Shown one piece after another: positions 23,401 to 34,026 of a stretch of DNA of 64,000 nucleotides; position 1 is the first letter of the stretch, and each line of letters opens with the position of its first letter. Origin of the DNA: Numida meleagris. Taxonomy: Eukaryota; Chordata; Aves; Galliformes; Numididae. The notes under the pieces were generated by a model. The model saw nothing but the letters and a program-made list of their open reading frames with translations. It ran no database searches and was not told where the DNA came from. Made by a program: the position numbers and the translations under genes. Where the stretch lies: the NCBI RefSeq assembly GCF_002078875.1, contig NC_034412.1:28837303-28901302 (forward strand). Direction: 5' to 3'.

Positions 23401-26400
23401 ATATTAAAGGGTTAAAATTTTTGTCTTCTCAGCATTCAAGATAAATACTAAATTGGCAAATTTTAATGACAAGGCTTTTGTATTTATTGACAATATATAT
23501 TTGAATTTCTAAAATTACTGACTTGATTCTATTTTCTCCAGGGTATGTGTACTTACATGTGAGCCATACACTTTTTGACATTACTGTCCTTTACATCTAG
23601 AGTAAAACTTTACTGTAGACATTTCAAAGGAAAAGTACATTTTGTTTTTTACAATATACAAACCACTTAGTCTAGATTTTTTCAATTTTAATATTATTTA
23701 AAGCATTTATTTTTAATAACTTAAAACCTAACAGAGTATTCAGAGTATTTTGATTGAGCAAAAGAATACTACTGAATGAATAATTGTAGGAAACAGCAAA
23801 AACCTATTCTCAGTCCTACTCTGATCTGCACATGTTCTTCCTGTTGCTTTTCTTGGAGAGCTTCTCTTCAGTGCAATTACCTGGTCTTTGTACCTACATT
23901 CATACAGTAAGCATTCAAGTGCACCAGCGAGGTGCTACATATGAAGCCAAATCTGAAGTTGTGTACTGGTGTACCATTCAGAGCACCTGATGCTAAGAGG
24001 GTGATGTGTTCTCCAGAGGTTGCTGTCTGTGTGCTGGTGTCCATGACTGAAGACTGGCTCAGGGTGCAACTCAGCTGTGGGTTAACGTGATAGTGCCAAT
24101 GGCTATAATACAGCACAACAGAGATGTTGATGGCCATTCCGTAAGCGTGGTGCAACAGCCACTAGTGTAAGTGCACCTGATAAGACTGTGGAAGTCTCTG
24201 ATAATGTTTCTGTGGCCTCAGAAATATTTTAATGCTGTGCTTTACCATACAAACCTCTACTTCCCTTTGTCTAACCTAGAATAACTTTTTTAGTTTAGTT
24301 AGCTAGATTTCTAGGAAAGTGTTAGGAGTATGAAGGTATATGACGTATCTGTTTGCCCTTACCCAGGCAAAGTCATTCTGTGTGTTTTGGGGGTTATTTT
24401 AATGGAGATGAGTTGGAATTGAAACACTTAACAAAGAAATGCAGCTAACCTAAACTTCAAATTATCTGGAAAACTTCAGGCTGAACATTCAGCTCTGTAA
24501 TTACCTCAAAATGACTAGCTGAGGCTGGACAAAGTGGTTTTCTTTGGCACTTTGCTTTATTCCTCTAGCTCAAAAGAGAAATTAAACCTGCAAGAGCTGG
24601 AGGGTACTCTCAAAACAAGAAAACCGAAACAAGAAACAAGCTGCTTTTTCATTTCCATGGATTTTTCTTCAATGCTTTCAGCTTACCTTCAGTAAAATAA
24701 CTGCAACATGCTAGATCATTTATTGCTGGTCTTAATTAAACTCCAAGGTGTTGTGAAGGGAAATAAAATTAAAAGATGAAATTGAACATGAGTAAAATGA
24801 CTAGCATCTGTAAGTGGACAACGTTTAAGTACAAACACCTGGGGCAGGATAGTATCAGGGTGGAGTGAAAAGGCCTTTCAATCAGCTGAGAGCCCCCTTA
24901 GAGAACTGTGGGTTATGTATGTCTGTGGTTTTTCTTAGTAACATCTAGGCACAAACACAGAAAATGAATCAGTAGCAGAGTCATGGGCTATTTATTTTAA
25001 GTAAGCATGAACTCAAGGAAATACTCATTTGACGGTGGTCCTAACTGGAAGTTATAAATGTAAACTGGCCCAGTACCAGAGAGAGGTTTAAAGCTGGCTG
25101 TAAGCGGATCCCAACAGGGAGTGCCAAGTGTTTGTGGGTCAACTGGATGTCAGAGGAGTTCAGACATTTTTTCTAGTTTTGATTTATGGAGGGCACTGCT
25201 GGATGTCCAACAGCTCTTTAGGTAAGACTGACGAGTAGATAATAGATTTAGGTCCTGAAAGTGGGTTTCTGTTCTGTTCAAGTTCTTAAAGTCATTTATG
25301 TAGACTGCTATAGACTAATACAAAAACAAGGCCATCCAGAAATCCTGCTCCCCTCTTCGCTGACCCTTGCCAGGACCTCTTGATACTCATACAATTAATA
25401 GCTTCCTACTTAAGGACAGCCTTAAGTAGTATGGATTTCTAAGTATTTGTTATCAAGTAGCTTATTTGTACCATCTCCGTTGTTCTTGTTCTACTTGGAA
25501 GCCTCTATATCTCAAGTTAGTCTCAATATGGAAGTCATTTGAACTGGTGAGTGTGGATAGCTTCCCTGCATTACACTTTGTAAGAGGTTTCAAGCACCCT
25601 TTCTCCTTTTCTTTTCCAAAAGGATGATTACTTGGAATGTGGTTCAGAGTATCACCCTTAAAAATCTATAAGTCTGTGCTCAGACAACACATGAAGGTGT
25701 TAAAAATGGAAACATGTCTTGCTTTGTAATACATTTATTGATGGAGTAGAACACTTCTTCTATGTTGTTAGACTGGCCTAAATGGCATCTTGAACAGAGA
25801 AGTAAGGAACCACAAATCCAGTTTTCCCAAGGGAAGACTGTTATCAAACTTTAATCTAGCTCACCATTAGGTCAATCACTGTGTGACAGTGGTGGCTGCA
25901 CAGACCTTGCTTGTAGTCTTCTATTAAACCTGCCTGAGTATAACAACCCGTAGCTTTGTCTTTCAAAGCAAAAATACCTGAACATTGAACTGGGGATAAG
26001 AGATGAAAGCACAATGTAGAGTTTTTCTGGAGTGACTTACCTACTGGATTTTTTTATTTTGATTTTTTTTAATGTACTGCTCTCCAGAACTCGCCTTGTA
26101 GAGTTTCAGTATTTGCACAACAAGATTGAACTTTGTTTGGTGCTACTCCAGAAATATTCTAGAGTGAATAGTTAGGTTATGACTAGGAAGCCTGTGCAAA
26201 TATGTCTGAGAGATCCAGCCATAGTGTTTTCTCTCCAAGAATGGGAGAGAATATGTAATCAAAATACTAGAGACGGAAAAACAAAACAAACAAAAGTTTC
26301 TGCTTGAGTCAGTTCTTTTCAGTTGTAATAGGAAATTAATTACACTTCTATAACTTGTCATTTAAACATACTTTGTCTCCAAGTATAGTAAGACTAGGAA

Positions 26401-28314
26401 TCTCTTATAGCTTAAACTTCTCTTCGAATCACTTGATTTATATTTATGAAAGTAGTAAAACATACAATAATGTCACACTTAAGAACTATTATCTTGTTTA
26501 CAAATACTTACTGTCAGTATTTTCTGAAACACTCAGGGCCTTTAAGTTGACTGTACATGAACGGTGATGTGTCTTATAAAATTTTAGGTAGAGATTTATA
26601 GATAACACTTTCTATGACCATAACAACGTAATAAGGATATTTTTATTCTGGAACACTGGTTACATAGAAACAAGTCCAAAATGTAGCAAATGCATCCTTC
26701 TATTAATGAATAGGTGAAGTCTTAGGAAAAAATGACTACTTTATATATACATATTAAAGAAATAGAACATTGCATTTTCGAAGGAGGCAAACTGGCAATA
26801 GTATTAAAAATTTTGTAAAAATTTTGCATACAGAAAATGTAAAATAGTTGCACCTAGTACACATGAATAATAATTGTGACTAAAACAAAAATGTAGCTTG
26901 TAGGTTTGAACAATAAAGGTCAGGAAGGATTAATGTAACTTCAGAGTTGCTTAGGTGCATGGAAGAAAGTCTGTTGTAGTAGGGTAGTCCAGCAACTCAC
27001 TAGACTTGACAGCTTGACCCCAGTGTGTTGAATAGTATCAGACTGCTTCGGTAATTCCCCACATACGTACACTAACTTAAGGTAAGTTAACTAGGATGTG
27101 AGCTTGGATTCCAAGAAGACTTTAAAGTGTTGAAAGAAGATGGTCTCTTCCTGTAAGGAAAACAGTAAATTTTCTCTGAACACAATTTTAGAGATCAGTG
27201 ATAGAAAGCAACTTACTCAAGGCAAAATATCACAAAGCAGTTTCAGTTCAGTGTGTTAGAAAATTCTCAGTAGAAGGCAATTACATAATACTTCTTAACT
27301 TGCTCTAAGTTTTTGCATGTCAGATTGGTGTGTTACTAGAATGTTTCACACTCTTTTAAGAAGTTGATCTTCCAGAGAAATCCTTTTCCTACGTCATCCT
27401 ATCTCTTTAAAGAAGCTCTCCTGTAAAATTATTTTTTTCAAGCAATCTCAAAGGCAGCTTGGCTCTCTGCCTTTGACCTTCCTGTTTTTGAAAGGAAGGG
27501 GAAAAAATAAATATGGGATAATGAAATCAAGAATGTGCCTTCTAAACAGCTTTCCTTATTAGATAAGAACCTCAAGCCTAAAAATCTAGCTGCACAGGTA
27601 CTTTCGCTGACACAGGCCAATATGGGATGCAAAAGCAGAGTAAACACATGATTTTTTTCCTACTTTCTTCTCCCGTGTTTTAGATTGAAACAGAGAAGGA
27701 GATGACATATCCAGCTACAGCTGTTTTTACTTCACTGTATCCTCAACTACACACTAAGAAATCATGTGTGGCAACAAAAAGATTCTAAAACAACTGTTGT
27801 TCCTGCTCTCTGATCTGCTTCATTGTGTATTATTTGCTGGACATGATCTTTTTTTCAGTCTGAGTCCATATTTACTTTGGTGTACTTATCTATCTGGGGA
27901 GTCTGTAGGGGAAGGATTTTCCTTCTACTTAGCCTGTAAGGCGTTTGCATTACTATAGTTATGCTGTTTATTCACCTTTAGATGCTGCCACAGAAACAGG
28001 AAAAGATCTGTAGAGAAGTACCTTCAGGCTATAATTAGATTTCAGTTACACCAGGATAAAAGGTGTAGCATAGCTAGTATGGAAATAGTTCAGGAAAAAC
28101 TTCAGTATATGAAACCTGCATTACAAACCTGTCCAAATTCAGAATAAGAAAAATTGAAACCAGAGCATGAAAGATACTTCTCAGGTGATGAATTAAGGAG
28201 GAAAAAAACAGCACATGCTGAAGACATGATTAAAATAAATGCCTTTCTGCAAATATTCAGCTGGCTTAAGTTCAAGAAGTGGTAATTGAGGGAAAAGAAA
28301 CCAGTGTTCCTCAT
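20492..28314. other. AT-rich stretch without recognised genes
   Basis: No gene and no confident repeat is recognised. ORFs stay under about 95 codons. A 20-base T run is present at 22486-22505. Bases 20590-20640 faintly resemble CR1 sequence but too weakly to call. Confidence 0.5.
22486..22505. repeat. T20 homopolymer
   Basis: Twenty consecutive T bases on the plus strand, preceded by GT-rich sequence. It could be a simple repeat or the A-tail of a degraded minus-strand retrocopy, but no retrocopy is recognised beside it. Confidence 0.6.
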
Positions 28315-28499
28315 TTTGAGAGAATGAGACAGGCAGATAACAGTGCTGTTATCTCAAGCCTTAAATGAGGCTTAGGGAGGGGTGGGACCAGGTTCCACCC
28401 CTTCTGGTGGCACAGGTGAGTTCTTTCTTGAAGGGCTGCATTCCTTCACCACGTTCTCAGTCATTGGTTCAGGCTGTGTCTTAGCAATTCCTGTCCACA
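28315..28499 (-). repeat. Hairpin-bearing interspersed repeat, copy 1 (minus)
   Basis: Its reverse complement aligns over roughly 180 bp with 32190-32400. Shared landmarks in order are GCTAAGACACAGC, a GTGG-AAGG stretch, CTCA-C-TG, an inverted repeat of AAGGGGTGG with its complement around a 9-base loop, and a CATTTAAGG TATA-like box. The plus-strand bases 28335-28354 form a second palindrome with 9-bp arms (AGATAACAG). The promoter-like order (hairpin then TATA-like box) suggests an old LTR starting at TGTGGACAGG (28499 on the minus strand), but I found no target duplication. The family name is not recognised. Confidence 0.55.
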
Positions 28500-29402
28500 A
28501 ATCAACAAAATTTTAATCTAATCTTAATAGCCTTGAAACAAAATGAGGAAAGGCAGTGGAGGTAAAAGATGATGACTTAGTGAATTAAAAAGTCAGAATT
28601 AAGATAACAGCATGAATGTATTCAGCAGTAAGAGGAAAAATAGAACAGAAGTGTAGAAACTGCACTTATAGAGGTCCTGTGACACTGAATGAAGGGCATA
28701 AGGAGAGAAGAGAAGGCAGGATGGAAAACAGAGCATTAAAGTTATCTGAGAATATACAGATGTTCATAAAACTGAACACTTTTGTGCATTGAGCAGTCCT
28801 GTACAAAATTCACAGAGCAGCTCCCACCCTTGCTCCTGCCTCCCTGTTAAACAAGGAGAGCTATCTCACAGCAGCTGAATCAAATGGGTTATGAAGATAA
28901 TGTTAATGTGACCATATTATCTTTCAATTATTGGATAAAATTCAATTGTTCCATTAAGAATGAAAAAGCCCAACCTTTAGCTGGTTTTTATTTTCATTTC
29001 TATTTTATTTTTATTTTATTTTTATTTTGCTTTTTTTTCCCTACCGGTTTGGTAACCCTTGCTAGGCAACACAGCATTATCATGGTAATTAAGTGACAGC
29101 AGTGAGTACTGAATGTGTTTTAGTGCACTGAGAGGAACTGTGCCCAATTCCAGTTTGGATGCTAGCAACTAGAAGTGCAGGGATGAAGGCAGTAATTATT
29201 CCACCTATTCTATTCTGCTGAATGGTGAATGTCAGCATCTCTATTTACGTCTTTTCCAGGCAGGAGGGCTTGTGCTACCTTATTCCTACTTGGATTTCCT
29301 TTTGATCAGCTTTCTTACTAAAAGCACTGGTGAGAGTCCTTGTTCATGAAAGCAGCCTCTAGACCTTGTGCTCCACTGACTTGCTTTGCTTGTTGTAACA
29401 TA
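28500..29402. other. Gap with an A/T-only simple repeat
   Basis: No gene recognised. An imperfect TTTTA repeat runs over 28985-29028. The right end is the TA target site of the mariner element. Confidence 0.5.
28985..29028. repeat. (TTTTA)n-like simple repeat
   Basis: About 44 bp made almost only of T runs separated by single A bases (one or two C interruptions), continuing into a T8 run at 29031-29038. Confidence 0.75.
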
Positions 29403-30653
29403 TAGGTGGCTCCAAAATTATTGCCTCCTACTTACTTCCATGAAAACTACACCAAATACAAAGAGCGCAATCACATTATTTGATAGAGTAAGTTTTCAGC
29501 TACAAAACAGTTTGTTTTTTCTCACCGTAGTCACCATGTTGCAAGCCAAAGCAGCTTGTGGTTCACTATATTGATCTCAATCCCTCTGAATTAAGACTTG
29601 GAAAGGAGTACAAGTGTTAACTGAGTAGGAGTATGCCTTTTTTTGTTAAAAGAAGAGTAAAATAGAAAAAGAGAAGAAAGAGAGAGGAAAGAAAGTAAAG
29701 TAAGTCACCACTGTAGATCCTGCAATGTCCTGAGGGCTTGTTCTCCTCCTCCTCCTGGGGTAGTTGAGAATGCAGTGGGGAGTGTGCTGACAGCTGTGGA
29801 GTTGGCAATACCTTTTATGCCATGTGATGGTCTCTTCCAATTGGGCCAGGAGCTGTTGCCAGCGGAGAGTGTCTGATGTCTGTTGTGCACATGCTATACT
29901 TCTCCCTTTGCATTGTGGTTGTGGAGGGTTGCAATTGCTGGGGGGAGGAATCTGAGATCACCTTAAGCAGTATGACTAACTCCTGACTTCTCCATTGGTT
30001 GTGCACAACACGTTTGTTCTGCACCTTTCACAGGAGAGTCGCAGTACGGTTTTTGTTCTGAGGAACCACAAGGTTGTTACTGTTTTGTTTCGCTAGTCAC
30101 CAGTTAGCCACAAGTCTTTCTCTTAACCAATCAGAAAGAGTGAGAATTCACAATGCTACGATACTGTGTAGTATTGTCACAGAGTCTGAGACAGAAAGAA
30201 GTGTGTCTCTTTATTCCTGCACACCACCATATCTTTGCATTTTTGCCAGTGATGGACAAGAGCCTGCTTGCCACGCTTGTGAAAATCTGCATGGCTATCT
30301 GGAATGTGACTTGAGTTTGACATCACTGTTACCACTGCTGAAATGCACAACCTCACTGTGTTGACATACACTATCTGGTCCCCAGAAACGCTCAGCAAAT
30401 GTTGATGAATATCAGTGGGTGTATTTTTTGTTCATGGAGGAGTTCAATTCCACACCTTTGCTTCATGTGCACTTCTATGTCAGACACCATCCAGTCAGAT
30501 TATCTCTCTGCTACCAGCTGTCCCAGGGTAATAAAGTTTAATGGAATACTGTGGGGGGATGTTCAACCTCTGCAGCTGTACCGCTAATATCTGCCTCTGA
30601 AATTGCGGGTCAACTTAATAAAGTCAGAGGCATTACTTTAGGAGCAACCCTCA
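29403..30653 (-). mobile_element. Internally deleted Galluhop-type mariner, interrupted by an LTR
   Basis: The left end (GGTGGCTCCAAAATTATTGC) and the reverse complement of the right end (GGGTTGCTCCTAAAGTAATGC) are matching mariner-type terminal inverted repeats, next to TA dinucleotides (29401-29402 and 30654-30655). The arms resemble the chicken Galluhop/Mariner1 family as I know it. Minus-strand codons near 30300-30230 read ADFHKRGKQALVHHWQKC, the C-terminal end of a mariner transposase. The arms total about 561 bp (29403-29536 plus 30227-30653) against about 1.2-1.3 kb for a full element, so the catalytic core is missing. A 685-bp LTR (29537-30221) was inserted later. Excising it with one CACCA copy restores continuous mariner sequence. 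The family name is from memory; the terminal repeats and TA sites are seen directly. Confidence 0.85.
29537..30221 (-). mobile_element. Solo LTR inserted in the mariner, 5-bp target duplication CACCA
   Basis: The element runs from TGTTGCAAG to TTCCTGCA (plus strand), with TG...CA ends and direct repeats CACCA at 29532-29536 and 30222-30226. The target lies inside the C-terminal codons of the mariner transposase, so the empty site can be checked against mariner sequence. Minus orientation is favoured: a CCAAT-type box (GATTGG, complement near 30139) and a TATA-like GCATAAAAGG (complement at 29812-29821) are in the right order, followed by pyrimidine-rich sequence as in avian ERVL-like LTRs. 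A 12-bp palindrome GTTGTGCACAAC lies at 29999-30010. No viral coding sequence is present. A 5-bp duplication fits class III (ERVL) or some class I elements. Confidence 0.82.
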
Positions 30654-32188
30654 TATTTGGATCAAAAACTTTCTCTGTACTTCAAGGAGGCACAGATGAA
30701 CTCTGTGTTTGGCATGTGAATAGCTGATGATGTTCAACACAGTACCTTCAAGTAAGAAATGTATGTATTTCTGTCAGAATTATTTACACAAATTCCTTGG
30801 TGACTGAGCACACCTTCTCTGCTTGATTATTTTCCTTCCATCTTTCCCTTGAAACTGTATTTCTTATGCATGAACACATCTATGTTTAGACTAGTACTTA
30901 TTCCCATTGTGATAGCATCTTTAGAAAGGAATAAATTTAGCAAGAAAGAGGGGAAGAGCAGTTGGGATGGTGGTTTTTCAGTGGTTATCATCTGTGTGCT
31001 TAAAAAGTAGCTAATGAGAAACTAAAGAGCAAACTATGGTGAGACACCAAAAACAAAAAAAAAAAAAAAAAAAATTGATGGCGATAACCTGAGAAGTAAA
31101 GAAGGGAAAGGAAGAAAATTTTGTGCAAAGTGAAGAGGAAAATGTTGTTTTCAGGCATAATATATATTAACACAACAGATCCGTAAATGATTGTCTTTAG
31201 AGCGGGAGTGGGCTGAGCACCAGTGAATTGCTTTCTACAAAGCATGGTAGGATTAAAATAATGGAGAATTTTGAAAGGATAATATAGAGAGAACATCCTT
31301 AATTTAGGTGTGCTTTCCTTGCATGAAGCACAGCTTACTACTGGTAAGGAAAAACAGAATGCTACCTAGATAAATAGAAGGAATGAAGTGTGAAAAGATT
31401 TCATGTTCCAAGGCTGATTATTTCATATGGCATACAGCATGTTTCCTTCTTCATTATATGAAAGAAAGATAGCTGTCATCTGAAAACTATAACTGCTTTG
31501 CAAGAGAGGGGAAGGATTAGTCCCATAGATCATGCTCAGCTCCTGTGCAAGTGGAAAGTGCTTTGAAAAAGGCTGGATTGCTAACAGTGTTGCAATTCAA
31601 AATAATTAAAAGATCACTTTTTATATTGGGCAGTTTCAATTTTGCATCAAATTAACAGAACAAACTGATTGTTTTCTGTGCAATTGGGTCAATAACAATG
31701 AAACAGACCTTCCCACTAATCATCTTTAGAGATGTGTTTTTCTTAAAGCAGGAAAATTATTTGACAGTCTTGGTTATTCATATTAACACAGCACCTATGG
31801 GCTACCATATGAGTGAGCTTTCTCATTCTTTTGTTCCTATCAGCACAAATCCAGCTTTTCTTTTTTTTTGTCCAAATGCTCTTGATTCAGATTATGATTT
31901 AAGATGAAAAGGCTGGAAGCCCTTGAAGTTTATTTCATAAAATAAAGCTTATTGCCCAGCTGCCATTCTACACATCTGGCATTTTAGTACCTATCACCTG
32001 TGCAAATTACATCATATAGTAGTTGAAAAATAATGCAAAGAAGGCTGTAGCAGATAACTGGTTCTTAGCAGACAGTGCTTCTGGAAGAGGAGGATTATTA
32101 AGTCTCTCAGGCTGGGTGTTATAGTATAGCTCATATCTAGCTGGTCAGTTTTATTTGACTGGGCTATCTGAGGGCTTCCCACTGTCTT
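30654..32188. other. AT-rich gap without recognised genes
   Basis: Nothing recognised apart from a 20-base A run at 31055-31074 and short chance ORFs (longest 98 codons on the minus strand at 31000-31296). Confidence 0.5.
31055..31074. repeat. A20 homopolymer
   Basis: Twenty consecutive A bases, preceded by AAAC. The bases upstream do not resemble any mRNA or SINE I recognise, so a retrocopy tail cannot be supported. Confidence 0.6.
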
Positions 32189-32415
32189 GTAATATATACT
32201 GCTGCAGCAGAAAAGCTAAGACACAGCTCGAAACACTGCTGGAACACCTGGTGGAAGGCAGGGCCAACCACGGGGAGCTCAGGTGCACGCAATGCAGCTG
32301 AGTGACCGGAAGGGGTGGAGCCAGTATCCACCCCTTCCAAGACTTCATTTAAGGGTTGGCAGTAGAGGCAAAAGTTTCTCTCTGGAGATCCTTGCCTACC
32401 TGAGGCCTTCTAAAG
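32189..32415 (+). repeat. Hairpin-bearing interspersed repeat, copy 2 (plus)
   Basis: Same family as 28315-28499, opposite strand. Landmarks are GCTAAGACACAGC (about 32213), CTGGTGGAAGG, GCTCAGGTGC, and a perfect 11-bp inverted repeat GGAAGGGGTGG/CCACCCCTTCC around a 9-base loop (32309-32339). Downstream is CATTTAAGG (about 32345), a TATA-like box, then a CTCTCTGG-rich part. It contains more GC than its surroundings. The beginning at TGTAATATATAC (32189) would fit an LTR start, but no target duplication was found. It is probably an old LTR of unknown family; alternatively a promoter-carrying SINE-like repeat. Confidence 0.55.
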
Positions 32416-33762
32416 GTAAGCACTTTTTTTCCTTCATTTCTGTGTCCACGGTGGCTGCATTTCAGCTCATCTTCATTTGCTGCAGCCAAAGACTTTGCCA
32501 CCTAGCTATTATCACAGTACTTTACATCCCATTATAGCATTACATCTACCAATAATGTACTACTTATGGATGCTAGTTTGCACTTCCATAGATGGAGAAG
32601 TAAGAGGGGACTCACCCAAGGGCACTTAAGGAGCTGATGGAAGGGAAGGTACCCCAAATCCATAGTGCATAAAGCTCCTCCTCCCTGCTGCAGCAGGGCT
32701 CTTAAAGTTGGAATGGATTAGAAGAGAAGAATGAAATGAGAAATATATGGCTTATGTGGAAGAAAGATGACCTGGGCCTTCAGTAGGTAGTTTCTTCAGT
32801 GTAGTACACAGATTACAGTTTTGTGCACATGAAAAAAGCTGTCAGATGAGTTTGTGGTTAGCCTTGATAGTATAAAGAGTTGAGAAGAAACTCCTCCTGG
32901 GTACATCAGACTGAAACTTTTAAAAATAAATGTGTTTAAAAAAAAAAAAGCAAACCAAAACACCTACAAACTATTTGTCCAGTAGGAACTGAAATAATTG
33001 CTTCTGTATTTCACTTTTGTCATCCCTCAAAGCTGGAAAGTGGTAAGAAATTGCAGCATTAATGTTCCCAGTAAAGCTGAATGGAAACTGACTCTGTTTC
33101 TAAGGAGGGTTATCCACTGCAGTAATACTGCTATAAGGTAAACACTTGGAATTACATCTGTGGAGTTCATACCTGAACCCAAACAATCCGAATCCTTTCA
33201 GTGTTCCCTTCTGTGTCCATATTTTAATATTTTTGATGCTGATATTACTCAAATTTTATACACTTGAGGGAATGGCTGAACAAGTTGGAGTGTTTTCACA
33301 AAACAAGGCTTTGCTTAAAGGCCAAATGAATCTGATCTGGAAAAATACGTAGACCTGAACTTGGTAATTCCATAGTTTCAAGCAATGAATACCAGCTCTG
33401 AGGAGGGAAATGAGTTGGGATTCTTACTTTGTCTGTTACTGGATATGAAGAAACTAGTTAGTTTGTAGTATATTTTCTTGCATTGATACGTCAGTATGCA
33501 GAAAATGGATATGCAGAAAGCAATAAAGTATGTAGAATAGGAGTTATTGTTTTGTATATAGGAAGAACATAACTGCATATGGTTATTAGCAACTTAAAGC
33601 AAAATGTTGTTAGTGGAGAGAAAGAAAGTGAAGACTCATGCCTCTTTAATTTTCATTCTGTATAGTATCTAGCTCTAACCCTGACTGTGCCTTGGAGGTG
33701 TGTCTATTAAATAGTGTCATTGCCTTGTGCCAGTAATCTTTATTTTTCAGTAGACTGCCATT
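32416..33762. other. AT-rich gap without recognised genes
   Basis: No gene or repeat recognised. Contains a short A run at 32938-32949 and chance ORFs under 85 codons. Confidence 0.5.
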
Positions 33763-33767
33763 GATAG

Positions 33768-34021
33768 TGTGGGGTTAAATGGTGGTGCATTCAAGCACCA
33801 AGGGAGGAATCGGGGAGTCACGGCAGGTTGTGCCTGCGAGCACCTGGGAGGAGTGGGGGGGTCATGGGTATATGGGGTGGTCGTGTGTACGGGTATAAGT
33901 AGCCTTGTTGCGCAGCATTAAATTGGCATTTCGGTGCTACATACTGTGTATGTGTCCCTTATGCCCCTGCACGCAGAGGTGCGGACGGAAGGGAAGCCTT
34001 AGTACGTTGTCGCAGACAACA
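33768..34021 (+). mobile_element. Short solo LTR (254 bp) with 5-bp target duplication GATAG
   Basis: Begins TGTGGGG and ends GACAACA, with direct repeats GATAG at 33763-33767 and 34022-34026. It is clearly more GC- and CpG-rich than its flanks. A TATA-like TATAAG (33894-33899) is followed closely by the polyadenylation signal variant ATTAAA (33917-33922) and an R/U5-like part of about 100 bp. The compact TATA-to-signal spacing resembles the class II LTR at 9348. A 5-bp duplication is less usual for avian class II, so the class is left open. No internal viral genes are present. Confidence 0.85.
33894..33922 (+). promoter_or_regulatory. TATA-like box and ATTAAA signal of the short LTR
   Basis: TATAAG at 33894-33899 and ATTAAA at 33917-33922 are placed as at a retroviral U3/R junction. 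Confidence 0.55.
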
Positions 34022-34026
34022 GATAG

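Noticed and set aside
31055..31074. A20 run as the tail of a processed pseudogene
   Set aside because: The upstream sequence resembles no mRNA that I recognise and no target duplication was seen.
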